Source: Xiphias gladius
Taxonomy: Eukaryota; Chordata; Actinopteri; Istiophoriformes; Xiphiidae
DNA length: 64,000 bases
Direction: 5' to 3'
NCBI RefSeq assembly: GCF_016859285.1
Contig: NC_053402.1
Location: 9,469,324-9,533,323 of the forward strand
Notes under the pieces: generated by a model
What the model saw: the letters and a program-made list of their open reading frames with translations, nothing else
What the model was told of the DNA's origin: nothing
The model's database searches: none
Shown here: positions 1-12,109 of the stretch, piece by piece
How positions within the stretch are numbered: the stretch's first letter is position 1
How the letters are laid out: every line of letters starts with the position of its first letter
Program-made: the position numbers and the translations under genes

Positions 1-403
1 GCTTTAATCAGTCTGGTTGCAGGATAATGTCACCTAATAAAACCTCAGCTGTCCCTGATCACAAGCTAATAAACTCTGGTTAACTAGAATAGCAAGACTA
101 GAGAAGCACATTCATTTTTATATATTTTCAGTATTATGCACTGTTGGAGGCAAATCTGTACAGACATGCAATAGTTTATTCACTTCTCACTTTCACATCA
201 GCTTGAATGGCTTGTAATTGAGACATGTAACCGGCTGAACAGTTTTTTTTTTTTAATGACATACTTCTTCAAAATCCACTCAGACGCTCGAGGAATATGG
301 TCAATCACACGAAAGAGGAAGACAACTGAATTATGCCAGGAACTGTGTTTCCAAAGTCTCAATAATTACCAAAAGGTCAGATTATTTCCTCTTTCAGTCT
401 TAC
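1..403. other. clcn7 intron, window edge
   Basis: This is the intron after clcn7 coding exon 6. It is AT-rich with a poly(T) run near 243-254. No exon or repeat is recognised in it. Confidence 0.6.
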
Positions 404-3400
404 CTCAAAAAATGCAACTATGATGGCCCCGACCATGACAATGGCGGAGTTGAGGACAGCCCAGAGAAGAAGAGAAATAGACAGACCACCCACCTCTGTA
501 AACTTCTCTATGTCTGTGTGGTCACAGGTCAAGGAAAGGTCTGGGGGGTGAAATTTGCCAAACATGGCAGAGCTGTATAGCCCGCAAATTATAACACCAT
601 TTAAATGATAGTTGAGACTGGGAGGAAGAATAGCCATCATCCACCTCGGCAGATAAGCACAGATGCTAATGTATTCTAAAAAATATATGATGAATCGGCG
701 AGCCCAGTAAAGCCCAGTCATCTGGTGCTAACAGTTTGGCCTGACTAGGTGTATCGTGTACAAATCTTCAGGATACTCTCTTTGACCACTTGGTATTTCA
801 TCCCAGCCAGCTGCTCCACCACAATGTCTATGAAACAGGCGATGAGGCCGGTCAGAAAGCCGATCAGACCGCAGACCACCCAGCGACTGATCTCCAGACA
901 GCGGAAACCCTAAGGACGCAAGAGCATGAGGAGAGATGATGAAGTTAGCTCAGATTTAAAAAAAAGAATGAAAACCGTAACATATTAAGTTCGAGTATCA
1001 TGTTTTCAGGTGATTCCCACCCACCATGTAACTCATCCTCCTCTCCTCCTCCAGAAACAGCTGGTTTTCAATGTTATCATAGTCCAGACTCTGGAATAAC
1101 AAACACATAATAAATACAGTAAGTATTTAGTAAAATGAAGAAAAGGGCAGGGATGTTTACTTATGTTCTTCGATGCTTCATGATAAACCTAGTTCCTGGA
1201 AATGTGGCAAAACTGACAGTGCATGTATTCACTCAATGTCAGCAACTTTATTGCAAACTAAAATATGGTTAATACAAAGCTGATTTTGTTAACTGGCTCC
1301 AGCTTCCAGCCTGCTTAAAGAGATTATTGCCCTGTGCGTTGCCACAACATGTGGTTTGGGTTTCATGGCCTGAGGGGTATTTTGTATACCTGTGTTACTG
1401 TCTAATTTTACTGTTTTCATCGCTTTAAACTTCTACAAAGAGTTACCAAAGCAGGAAATATCTAATCCTACACATAGGGGCTTTAATTAATCGTTGAATG
1501 TAATCCAGGGTCTCCGGAATCGTCTAATAATCTGCACTCTGTTTGGAGAATGGGCTGATTTACCTCATATTTGAGTGACAGCAGCTTCTCATTGTGAGGG
1601 ATCTCTTTGGGCTGCCCTCTTAGAGAGTCCTGCTGGGGGTGGGGGGGGGGAAAAAAAAAACAGAAAAAAAAAAACAGAGGTCAATACACCAACACTGACC
1701 TATGACCTCTAATCTGGTAAATCATGTGAGGGTCAGTAAGGAGCTGGGAACTAAGTTACTGGAAGAAACCAAAAATTTTGGATAGAACATCAGTGAGCAT
1801 GGCAGCAATTCACAAAGATTTGAAACAACATCAGAAAGCTATTTTTTTACACTCAAAAGTCACCTCAAAAGAAAAAGAGAGGGCAAGTTTGACAGACTTA
1901 AACTCGACTTAATTTACATACTTGTGCATGAATAATGAAACAGATGAAGATGCAGTGACTGGGAAAAACATGCATAAAGTATAAAAAAAGTAGTCTAAAA
2001 ATCTCAGACACAGATCTTAGGTCTAAAGATAAGGAGGAGGAGTTCTTGTTAACACAGACTGTTCAGTGTTGAAGGAAATACTGGTGCAAATGAGTGCATC
2101 CTGACATGCATACAAGCCAGCTACAGACAATTTAAAAGTACTTCAATTCACATTTACATGGAATGTTAAGTGGGCCTCTGTCGCACAGCTGTGGCCCATC
2201 TGTACAGCCACAAAATCAGCAGCAACTTAAGCAACTAAATAAAGTGACAGACATTCACATAAACCGAACAAAGCACGCCGGAAATAAACTTTTGTTTACA
2301 GCAAACAGCAATCAAGCAGATCACATGCATGGCATGGCATTCCCATCAGCCACTGAAACCAGAACAGAATCTGGTGGTTTCTGTCACGGAGGGGGAATGG
2401 GTGACAGAATAACCTCAAGCATTAGGCATATGGTCCTGGGTTTTCACTGATGGTAGCATGAAGCAGTGACTTTCAATTATTTTGTTAAAATCAGTCTGCG
2501 TCTGAAACACTGAATTTAACTGACTTATTCTGATTTCTTTGGCATTTATGGGAATCTTATATTGCATGATTGAGTTTACAGTAACTGTGTTAAGTGCTGT
2601 ACCAATAAACTCGATTAAATCTGGCTCTGGTGTCAGCTAATGCAAACATATTCAAACATGTTGGCTAAGCTGCCTGTTGCTCTGAACATTATCAAGTTCT
2701 TACATCAGTGACCGGTGTGGGGATAAGTTTTTCAAAGCAAAATACTGAATGGTTGGTCTGCATCAGTTCATCATTTGCAATGCATCACAGTGGAAACCAT
2801 CAGACAGGTTCCAAAAATGTCCCTTTAAATGCACACTGGATGAGTCACCTGTCGCTGTGTGGATTTGGGCTATTATTAAGCCATTTCTGTGTCAGCTTTC
2901 CCACATTAGGCTTTAGCTGTATTCAGTAGGAGGCTACTGAGCTTAAATTAGATACATTACAGTCTGATCCCTCAACTTGTACCTCATAAATTGGGCCTTA
3001 AAGCTCCATGAGTACACAAAGTCAGCCAGATTAGATTTCCTGTGGCAGACACACACAATAACAACACACAAGCGTGAGGCTAAATAATATTTAATCAACT
3101 GCAAATGCCCCGTGCTTTATGTGTAATTTATGCGTAATCGCCTCTCATCGATTTGGTTTTAGATAGGTGATATTTTATTATTACAGTGGATGAACTAACT
3201 ACTTTTCAGGAGTCTAAGAGAAGTGCTGCTAAGGGTCTTGATGGAGTGAGGATCAATAGGAGCGACAGACACAGAGAGACAAGAGTGCGATGACGTTTCG
3301 AGCCCAGACTTTACCTCATCTGACGTTATCTCCTCTTCCAAATCCACCGTGCTGAGTCTGCCTATCTGAAATATACTTCCTCCTTCAGACGGCTAGTGAC

Positions 3401-4799
3401 ATCAAAAAACAGCAACAGAAATATATATATATATATATAGCTATGTGTAGCAATTTACAGGCTGATATGTTAACATAAAATGGACGTTGGAATCCAGCTA
3501 AGAGCAATGAAGTCCCAAAAGAATAAGAAACTAACACCACATGTATGATACGGTGTCAGATGGATGCAACACTCTTCTGACCACTAGAAAGTACCAGAAA
3601 GCTCTACTTAAGCCGAAATACTGATGCTTTACCGATATTTTACTCAGGTTACTTTATAATATAAAGTCTGTGGTGTGATCTTTCTGACTTCTAAAGGCTG
3701 AGAGGAAAAGGCTCAAAAGAAATTGTTGTAAGTTGAAAATTGGAAATTTCAAGCAAAAAGTCCATAAATAAAGTAGTAAAAAATGACTCTAGGCCTTTTT
3801 CTCTTAACAGTAAGTTTCATTTTCTTAAGCTTATGAAACACAGACAACATCTGTTTTCTGCAGTGGATGTGATTTCAGCTCTAGGGAGGTGAAATATTTA
3901 GGTCAAAGCTAACTTACATTCTCCTAAAAACACTTCAAGTGTGAGAACACAGTAAAAAGCTACTTCATTACATTAACAAAAGAAGAGCAGTCAGTTTACA
4001 TCCACCTTTAATCCTGACGGTGCAGAAGGTAACTGACTACTCGTGGTTGCTGCATTAGAGGAAGAAAGGAAGTTGGATTTTCCAGTGTTTTTCTATATTT
4101 GCTCAACAGCTCCATTCATTCAGCTCATGACATTATCAAAGCTTTTAATACTATTCTCCCCTCTAACATACTGACAGCGACCTTGTACAGACTTAAAATG
4201 TATTCATAACAGGCACAGAGTACCTAAGATAAATGTCCTTTATGTCACCATCAGACTGACTTTTCCGATTTCAAATTAACTAGTAAGTAATCCCTATGAC
4301 AAGCTATGAGAACGACTAGTTTTTTCAAAACTCTGCGTAATCTCATTACTAGATAACTGAATCTAATTACATGCGTCATGTAAGTAATTTAATTGACGCT
4401 AATTTAATTACTTCTATCCAGTTACATTCCATGCCAAACAAAGCTTGCTGTTGCATCTATTACCAGACTGCAAACATGACCAAAAAAAAAAAACAACAAC
4501 CACAAATGACGCCGTTTGTGCGGCAATGCATTAACGTGTATTACAAGCACTCATGACCCATGCAGTATCTAAAAACATGACTCCACGTAACATTTTAATG
4601 GTTAATAAAACATGACACGGCATCTTCGTACTGCTGCAGGAGTCACAGCTGTTAGCCTAACCGTTAGCCAATACGCTAGCTTTACCTGTCTGGAGTGTCT
4701 GGGCTGCTCGGAGCCGTTGAGCAGCGGTGTCCCCTCCCCGGCTGACCCGGACTCGTCGGCTCGGCTGGACCACGACACTTTCTTGGTGATGTTGGCCAT
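404..4799 (-). CDS. clcn7: clcn7, chloride/proton exchanger ClC-7, 5' part (six coding exons, continues off the left edge)
   Basis: ClC-7 is a lysosomal 2Cl-/H+ antiporter that works with the subunit Ostm1. Six exons join in phase: 4686-4799, 3315-3392, 1564-1629, 1025-1090, 777-909 and 404-513, giving 189 residues. The start is the ATG at 4797-4799 ([10 protein letters not shown], matching the human MAN-KKVSW start). An acidic dileucine-type sorting motif, EGTPLL, lies at about residues 22-27. The conserved cytosolic stretch [16 protein letters not shown] follows in exon 3. The first membrane helix ([20 protein letters not shown]) is in exon 5 from residue 118, and exon 6 encodes [18 protein letters not shown] and a second hydrophobic segment to residue 189. 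Exon 6 ends in phase 0 at a GTAAGA donor. The next expected exon (with the selectivity motif GSGIPQ) is not in bases 1-403. The N-terminus is shorter than in human, with one PLL cluster instead of two. Confidence 0.95.
1630..3314. other. clcn7 intron 2, no recognised content
   Basis: This intron separates the second and third coding exons. It is ordinary AT-rich sequence. On the coding strand the last 50 bases before exon 3 are two T runs and a C run, an exceptionally strong polypyrimidine tract. No gene or mobile element was recognised. Confidence 0.6.
3421..3440. repeat. (AT)n microsatellite in clcn7 intron 1
   Basis: About ten AT units lie 28 bases upstream (coding sense) of the acceptor of clcn7 exon 2. 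The rest of this intron, to 4685, holds nothing recognisable. Confidence 0.85.
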
Positions 4800-5043
4800 G
4801 GTGGTGTCCGGTAGTTCGCCCCTCAAAGTGTCGCTAAATTATTTCATTAATGGTAGTTGTTGCTGGATAACTGCTGTTATTTTCCCCGACCTCCCCATGA
4901 TCATTCCAGTAACTCGTGACGCTTTGTAAGGTTCGCGTGCAGGGCCAAAAATAATTGTTAGGCGCGTTGGATTCTGGGACTCGAAGTTTTATGCTATTTG
5001 AGGACTAAAACGAATGTCTGAGTGCAAACTGGCCCATCTTCAC

Positions 5044-5553
5044 CAGCGATGGAGGAAGTATTCACATCCCTTACTTAAGAAAAAAGCAGTACGACAATAT
5101 AAAAATGCTCCTTTACAAGTACAAGTCCTACATTGAAAATGTCACTTGATAAATAGCTCATAAGTATTATTAGCAAAAATTTACTTATAGTGGAAATAGT
5201 AAAAGTACACATAATATGGAAAAATTGCCCCTTACAGTGTTACTATATATAATGTGCAAGTAGCATTTTTGTGCTTTTGTAGTTGTTCGCGGTGGAGCTA
5301 CTTTTAGTTATCTGATGTACTGTTGGTTAGTTTGCTCTATAACAGCGTTTTTTATAAGCTCATCACATATTATTTATGTAAAGTAGAGCATCTACCATCT
5401 AAAGCTAGCAAGTATAATATTTTGATTTGAGGTGTAGTGCTGAATTGTAGTGAAGCAGTAGTTTAAAGTAGCGAGAAATAGAAATACTCAAGTAAAGTAC
5501 AAGTACCTCAGAATTGTACTTGAGTTACTGTACTCAGTTACACTCCACCACTG
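5044..5553. mobile_element. Non-autonomous hAT-like MITE, near full length
   Basis: The element starts CAGCGATGGAGGAAGTATTC and ends with TACACTCCACCACTG, whose reverse complement begins CAGTGGTGGAG, so the ends are short inverted repeats. The interior is built from repeated ACTT/AAGTA words (for example ACTCAAGTAAAGTACAAGTA near the right end), as in a very common fish repeat. Flanks TCTTCAC and GTGTTTAC only loosely resemble an 8-bp target duplication. It lies between clcn7 and ptx4 and has no coding capacity. Assignment to hAT rests on end sequence and memory of fish repeats. Confidence 0.7.
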
Positions 5554-6772
5554 GTGTTTACATATAATCCTATCAGCTATACAAACATTTTATAATTTGA
5601 TCTTTGGTCAATGGGCTTTGCTCACAGCACATATGAATGTTTTGAATTGTTATAGCAGGAAAAGCACAGGTATAAGATTAATGTTGAATCTGTTCCATTT
5701 ACTGTAAATATCCATGTAAGACATACCAGTGAAACAACGCACCTAAAAGGAATGCAGCAGTTATAACTCTTATTAGTTATATCTGTGCTTGACAAGTCAA
5801 AATATCAGAGAAAGGTGTATTTTGGACCAGGCAGATGCTGAACTCGTATAAAACTTTGTACCATGTAATAAAATAACCTTAAAATTGCATGTAAAATTGC
5901 AAATGATGATTTCCTCACAAGATCACATTCTATTAGCTATCACATTTATAGGAACAAAGAATAAGCTTTCCTGCCTGCATTCAGAATCTCAAACTCCTGG
6001 GTCTATTTTTACATGCATATTTTGGTTAAAAATGTGCACATACAAAGTGACATGGTGAAGTAAAGAGGCCCAAATGCTAACAATTAAGTCACTCATCATT
6101 CATTTGCTGGAAAAGGACAGAAAAAAGGCTTGATGAGTTTATGAGTTTATTCATATAAAAAAACAAAATTTGCTTTTGCTGATAATCCAAAAGGCAAACA
6201 TAGGCTACAGATGCTGTATCTCTATTTGCAGTCATAAAGTGGTTATCAAAAGTTAAAATCCAGGAACAGGCAAGAAACAGTGTAGCAAATGCAGCATCAT
6301 TGATATACAAGGTATTTTCAGATTCCTTTAGTTGACAAATTTGAGGTTAAAGAAGATTAACTATCCACTATCATGACAACCACAAAAGTGATGGACTTCA
6401 ACATCATAATGACAAGCACGGTTTTATCTTACTAATAAGTATCATTCTGGGATCCTTTGTAATGTTTATCAGTTGGCTGGTGAATCAAACTCAGGTTATT
6501 ATTGGATAGTTAATGTGGACTTGTCATTGTCCAGCTGTTCCAATCCCAGTTTCAACCCTGCTAAAGTGTCCCTGAGTGAGACACTTTCCTGATAATAATT
6601 CTGTATTGTAAATTACTGGTGTTATGAGAACAAACTGACCGCATGCTGGTGTTTTTCTCTGGGTCAGTAAAGACGTTTTTGCTCTATCTCTAAGTCCAAC
6701 GTGAGTGCACCAGTGCGTGCACATCCAAGGAGTCAATTATAAAAATATTTAATGTAAAAGAAAAAAATTGAC
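5554..6772. other. Intergenic sequence between clcn7 and ptx4
   Basis: AT-rich, with no exon, RNA gene or repeat that I recognise. clcn7 and ptx4 are tandem on the minus strand, so this interval should hold the clcn7 upstream region and the ptx4 3' flank. Confidence 0.5.
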
Positions 6773-6778
6773 TTTATT
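6773..6778 (-). terminator. Polyadenylation signal of ptx4
   Basis: Minus-strand AATAAA (TTTATT on the plus strand), followed by GT, about 100 bases after the ptx4 stop codon. Position and hexamer fit; cleavage was not verified. Confidence 0.5.
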
Positions 6779-7270
6779 TGGCCTCTTAAGAAGGGAACAA
6801 AAAAGAAACAGTTAAAATTACTGCAGAAATATCAGTTAAATCACTCTTCATTTGAATCCTCCTCCATAACTTTATCACATACAGTGCTCTAAACATTCAC
6901 ATGTAAACTGCTGCACCTCCTTTATATCCTCCATGTCAAGCACCACCCCTCTTGGCACACCTCTTCCTTCTGCCACCCCTTCTACCTCCGATAGGCTCAG
7001 CACCCGGTTCCATACCCTGAACCCTGCCACCTGCCCAGCAAAACCCTCTGTGGGGTCAAACCCACCACCAACTGAGTCTTGCTCCTGCCCCTGCACCACT
7101 GATCCACCTCCGGGAATCTCCCAGCCTTTCCTGAAGTTGGAACTTGAAGAGGTGAGACGACGGTCATTATAGTGCCAGAAACGATCCTGGATGGAGGACC
7201 AGAGGATGCAGAGGTGGTGCCAGCGAGTGTCCAGGAGTGATGACATAGGGAGACGGCGATAGACAGGGTC

Positions 7271-7273
7271 TCA
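7271..7273 (-). other. Premature TGA in the ptx4 pentraxin domain
   Basis: The coding strand reads GTC ATT TGA GAC CCT. Human PTX4 reads V-I-G-D-P here, so one GGA to TGA change explains it. It removes the last ~130 codons, including the HxC signature and the calcium-site-like Q-E-Q-D-S segment. Confidence 0.9.
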
Positions 7274-8472
7274 AATGACAAAGTCCAGGGAGGGTGAAGA
7301 AGCAGAGGGGTGGGAAGATGATGAAGAAGCAGAGAAGGGAGTAGATGAGGCAGAGGAATTGTGTCCATATAGAACTAACTGGTTGTCATTGTCATCTGTA
7401 GCATAGGAGAGCAATGTGCCAATGTGTGAGGCTTCCACATGGAGCCACAGGCACACAGAAAGTTCAGGAAGGTCAGGGAGAGTCAGGGAGAAGGTGATGT
7501 AGTTCTCTGCTGATGCAGAGGGGAAAAACAGCATGGAGTCCACGTTACAGACTGCAGACAGAGGGAGAGAGAGAATAGATTCAATTCCAGGTAACCTAGT
7601 CAAACCCTATAAACAATGTTGAAGGCAAAAGCTAACCATCAAACCTAGGAAACCTATGAAACCACATCATGCAGCCCCCCAGACAGCACATAATAAATAG
7701 GAATCAAGTGTCAAAAAGTTTGTGAACTACATACTCACACTGTGAAAGCCTCTACAACTTCCAAAAAAGTTTGCAGATGTTATTTAGCATGAATGTAGAA
7801 AAAGTAAATTGATTTTTCAGATGGGAGCAGAAGTCAATTTTCAACTCCCAGCTGACGGACCCTCACTGTACCACTCAACGCCTCTTTCTCTGTGTCTCCC
7901 TCTCCGTCTTTGCTGATGTAGAAGTGAGTGGGTGTCGTCATGTAAGCTCTGAGAGGCAACTTGCAAGGATATGAAGAAGAGCTTTTGAGTTGGCTGTTGT
8001 ATGCAAGATAACCCTTGATTTATTTGATGTGTAGAAAATTGGCTTTTACATAGTGGATTCTGCCTGAAATTTTGATCAAAATTATAGATTTGACTCTGAT
8101 CAGATTCAATTTCAGGCTCTTTTGTGGTCAGACATATTGGTCAGAGCAGAAGCTGTCCAGATGTACTGACTTTTACTTACTGGTTGCATCCTTTTTAGGA
8201 AGTGGCCATGCTGGGATCTTGTGCCTCACAGGAAGCTGGAGGAAGTCATGGATCACTGAGGTTTCTACCTTGGTGTCACTTTCTTCCTCCTCTTCACCTT
8301 TTGAACTACTAGTCCTGGGCTGATAAGGCTTAGACCGGGGTTGAGGGAGAACATCTGAAGTTTGAGGCTTGGGAGCCCCTAGTCTGGTACTGCTCTGCCT
8401 GTCTTTTGTGGGTTCACGATGGGTCTGAGCGTGGGACAAGAGCCGGGGCCAGGAGTAATTGGGGCTGTGTAA

Positions 8473-8475
8473 CTA
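8473..8475 (-). other. Premature TAG in the ptx4 Q/P-rich linker
   Basis: This TAG interrupts a frame open from 9271 to beyond 8181. The surrounding codons are CAG/CCN-rich, so a CAG to TAG transition is the simplest origin. The frame continues through LSHAQTHREPTK to the exon-end motif LPVRHKIPAWPLPKKDAT. Confidence 0.85.
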
Positions 8476-9271
8476 GGAGTGTCTCTGAGGCTGTAACTGA
8501 AGCTGGACTGGTTGTTGGACCTGGGGCCAGATCTGGACATGATGATAAGGCACAGACTGATGAGACCGGAGCTGCTCCTGGGTGATCCGGTAGGGTCTTG
8601 TCTGCATCCTTATCTGGATCTGTGACTGGGCAGGGTAAGGGTCAGGCTGGGGCAGGTAAGCTGTGGATTGAGATTTAGGGTTTGGATACTGGTCTTGTAT
8701 TTGTAGATGAGAGTCTGGCTGAGGTCTTGGCCTCTGGGCTTTTGAATGTTTTGGCTGGTTTGTTGCGTGGTATTGATACGGCCTAGCCTGTGAATGATTA
8801 TCAGTCTTGGTTTGACTGATTCCTTCAGGTCTGGGTTGGGTATGTCCACCCAGAATCCTTCCAGGCCTCCCTCCTCTATGGGTCCGGGCTCTTCTGCATG
8901 GTTTGTAGTATTCTTGTGGTGTGATGTTGGAGCTGAGGGTTTCTCCCACCCTTTCTGAACCTCTGATGTTCCCTCCTCCATCCCACTGCAGAACCTCACT
9001 GAGTCGTCCCTCCAGTCGGGTTACACGGAGAGCCTGGTTTTTCAGGGATTCCTGCAACCCTTTCAGCCCCACTAACAGCTCATTGCGCTGGGTTTGAAGG
9101 ACAGCCAGCCTTTCCTCTTTGCTCTGGAGCTCCAGAGAAAGGTTGGAGAGGACCTGACCAAGATCAGGCTTCTCCTTCTGGGCATGGTGATTCTCACTCA
9201 GGTTCCTCTCCATCAGAACCAGACGACCCTCCATCCGCTTACTCTTCTTCTCGAGCTTCCTGCTCCAATCC

Positions 9272-10345
9272 CTGGGAAACGGCATGACAATATTTTTGTT
9301 TAATTCATGTATTACTTGTTGTTAAAAATGTATCATGTATTACATTATAGACCTGGGCCAAATAAGCATATAGATTTCCATGTTTAGCCATGTGCATTTT
9401 CGATGAAGTTTGTCAATCGTAATGATGTTTAACACCCAAAAACATTTACCGAATTAACATGCTGTATATAGTGTATATTGACATATCTGGAAAATTATGA
9501 TGTTGTTAATATTAACAAGAAGATGAAAAATGAACAAGAAGATAACATTAAACTAACATATAATTAGGTAAGGAATGTTAAAACCAGACTAAGAATCTAT
9601 AGGCATGCCAGGCTAGGCTTTGTGAGATTTTATTCAGGCACAGTGGAAGAACAGTTAAAGCTGATGGGAATGTCATTAGTTTTGAATGTATTTGGTCATA
9701 AACCAAAATTTAAGGGATCACCAAAGTTATTACAATTAATCTTGTGGGCAATATGAATGTGTGTACTAAATTTAATTTTATATATGTCACAATATTATGC
9801 AATACACTTTAAACATATGTCGACAGAGTAGATTTTCAAACATGGAAAATAGTTGCACAAGGAGAATTTTATCTAGTCAGAGCATGTTGTCCAAAAGCTG
9901 TTGTGTTAAGCATCCCAACCCCCAAAAGAACAGATGCTAAAAGACAAAGCCACCCACTCAAGATTTCAGATTTCCAAACATAAGAAGTGTCTAAAGTAAT
10001 AATATAACCCATGTCAGGGTGGAAGTAGAAATTCAGTCAAATTGAACTTGCTCAGGTCCTGTCATTTTCTGAACCGGACTACAGTAAACTGGACTTTCCT
10101 CCAATTGCCCTCTCTCCTCTTCTCCACTCTGCTCTCATCTCTGTGCTTTCCAGAATACCTTTTTACTTGCCAAATATAACCTTTATACAGGAATAATATA
10201 TAATACAATATATAACAATATATAATAATATATAAAACAATATATAATAAAAGCATTGTTACATTACATTGTTAATGTAATAAAATCCCATTACTTTGAT
10301 GAAAGTTGAGTACATGTGAATGTAAACGGCTTGATTCAAGCTGAC
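9272..10345. other. ptx4 intron where the missing coiled-coil exon would be expected
   Basis: I searched the minus strand by eye for the conserved segment that follows EQ in human PTX4 (FRRFQEVTWTHL.., NYNVSYN) and found no match. The interval is AT-rich, with (TA)-rich stretches at 10190-10250. Confidence 0.5.
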
Positions 10346-10471
10346 CTGTTCATTGAGCCGTCGTAGTTTCCGGGGCACAGGATCAATTCCCTGCACCCTG
10401 ACAGAGTGAAGCTGCAGCAGAAGCACGTGAACCAGAATCAGGGGCCAGTGGCCGGGCTTGAGGCGGCCCAT

Positions 10472-12109
10472 GGTGCAGTAGAAATGGGATAAATGCAGCT
10501 GGGAGCCTGGGTTCCTGTTTGGAAGTGTGGAGGGGAAGGAATAGACGTAGAAGAGAGAAAGAAAAATACACACACCCACGGACTAGGGTAAGAACACACT
10601 TTCCATTTTCCACAACATCATTGGGGAGCTTGAAGCAAATAGAGATGGATTTAACAGGTACTCAGCTTCTCTTTGTCTCTCTCATTCTCCTACACAAATG
10701 AACACAAAGAAAAGTAAACTCTGTAAAACAGTCCACCAGCTGACGTCCATTATTTATTAAAATGTAGAATAATAAAAGCACATTCCTAAACCTTTTTAGG
10801 GACGTTAGTGCAAATATGAGAAAGTGACCTTTTTCATGATTTTATGTAATGTTTGTTGCTCTGCACTCACTTCTGTGTTATTTCTCTACTTCAGCACCAC
10901 CTTGAGGTTCTTCTCCTTGGATTTTTTTTTTTTTTTAAATTTTGCTTTCCTGTATTAAAAGCTTTCATTACCTGTCAGACAAATGACTGTTCGATATCAA
11001 TCAGTACAAGTGGGAAAAGGGAAGTTCTGATAGAAAAATTTTATTGTGACATAACTTTAACAAACCAAAATAGCTGACAACGTCGCCTTACTAGAAAACA
11101 TGCATTCCCCTCAATTTATTAAATGTATATGCTTTTATCTGTGTGTTGCTGTGATGTGAAGTAAATCTCATGATGTGAGGTTTGAGGGAGAAGCAGTCTG
11201 TACTTTCCTCTTCCCTCCCCCGATTCAACTGGCTCCCTTCTTCTTCTTCTTCTTCTTCTTCTTCTGCTTTCCCTTTGAATGGCCCAATCTAGGAAACATA
11301 TCATTGATCCCTCTCTTCTGCTTTTTGCTCATGACCGAGTTGCAACACTGTGGCTTCATCTACACTGGACTTCACTTTTCAATATTGAGGGCAGAAAGGA
11401 AGAGGTAATTTAAAATTTGTAAGCTGTTTCAATGAGAATCAGACCAATCTTTTTTTGAAAAGCCAATTGAGATATATGTGAATCCATCAAAAGCTAGTAT
11501 TTTGCCTACAATTTTCATTTCAACAATGTACAATCATTCATCGTTACTCTAGAAAAGCCACTAAAACTCTAACCAAAGTTATACTGAGCAGATAAAATAA
11601 TAAATTTTTCATTAATGATCCTTTCTTTAAAAAAAAAAAAAATTTAAGAGCAATGTTTTTAAAATGTTCAGTAATTCACACCATGAATTCCAATTTAGTT
11701 TCACTTGTGAAACCCCAGTGTAAACACAGTTTCCAGTTTCATTTTCATTATGACCACTTGATACCTAGACGGCCTCTCTCGTTGTCTTTCTGTCATCCTG
11801 GAAAACCCTGAACTGCGTGTGGTCCACAGGAAGGTCACATTTAGCACTTGAGCAGGGTGGACATATCTACAACTGAACGGTTTGCTTTCATTTTTCCTCT
11901 TAGCCTGTAAAGAGGGATCACCTTTGCTGGAAGCTTCATTGTGTTCAAGCTTCAAGGATGTACTTTGATTTCTTTTCATCTGGCAGTGTTTTTTAGAGGT
12001 CTACATTTTTTTTTAATTAGAGTAATATTTCATTTTTCTTGAGGAGAACAAACATTACATACTTTAAACAGATTATACAAATCAGACACCTTTAAAGGCT
12101 GCTGTCACT
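10472..12109. other. Intergenic interval between divergent ptx4 and slc2a6
   Basis: The two genes are head to head, so both upstream regions should be here. No CpG island or clear TATA box is visible. The only repeat is the (TTC)9 tract. The slc2a6 5' UTR is not delimited. Confidence 0.45.
11238..11264. repeat. (TTC)9 trinucleotide repeat
   Basis: Nine perfect TTC units in the ptx4/slc2a6 intergenic interval. Confidence 0.95.

Larger units (their letters stand above)
6875..10471 (-). pseudogene. ptx4: ptx4 (pentraxin-4), apparently a unitary pseudogene with two in-frame stops
   Basis: Pentraxin-4 is a secreted long pentraxin: signal peptide, coiled coil, then a lectin-like pentraxin domain. 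Exon 1 (10346-10471) begins ATG GGC, gives a hydrophobic signal (WPLILVHVLLLQLHSV) and ends KLRRLNEQ. A large exon (8181-9271) gives a coiled coil (ERLAVLQTQRNELLVGLKGL) and a Q/P-rich linker. The last exon (6875-7551) gives the pentraxin domain, with ICNVDSMLFFPSA, SYATDDNDNQLVLYG, the signature-like HHLCILWSS and GQEQDSVGGGFD. The 8181-9271 to 7551 junction is in phase (A|TC, Ile). An in-frame TAG lies at 8473-8475 and an in-frame TGA at 7271-7273, where human PTX4 has a conserved Gly (FVIGDP). Reading stays homologous in the same frame after each. The coiled-coil part following EQ in human was not found, and exon 1 (phase 0) cannot splice in frame to the next exon (needs phase 2). Adjacent clcn7 matches human synteny. 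Confidence 0.85.

Noticed and set aside
6933..7172. Plus-strand Pro/Thr/Ser-rich frame over the ptx4 last exon
   Set aside because: It is the antisense shadow of the pentraxin-domain exon.
7271..7273. The TGA in ptx4 as a selenocysteine codon
   Set aside because: It replaces a conserved Gly, not Cys, pentraxins are not selenoproteins, and a second stop (TAG) exists upstream in the same gene.
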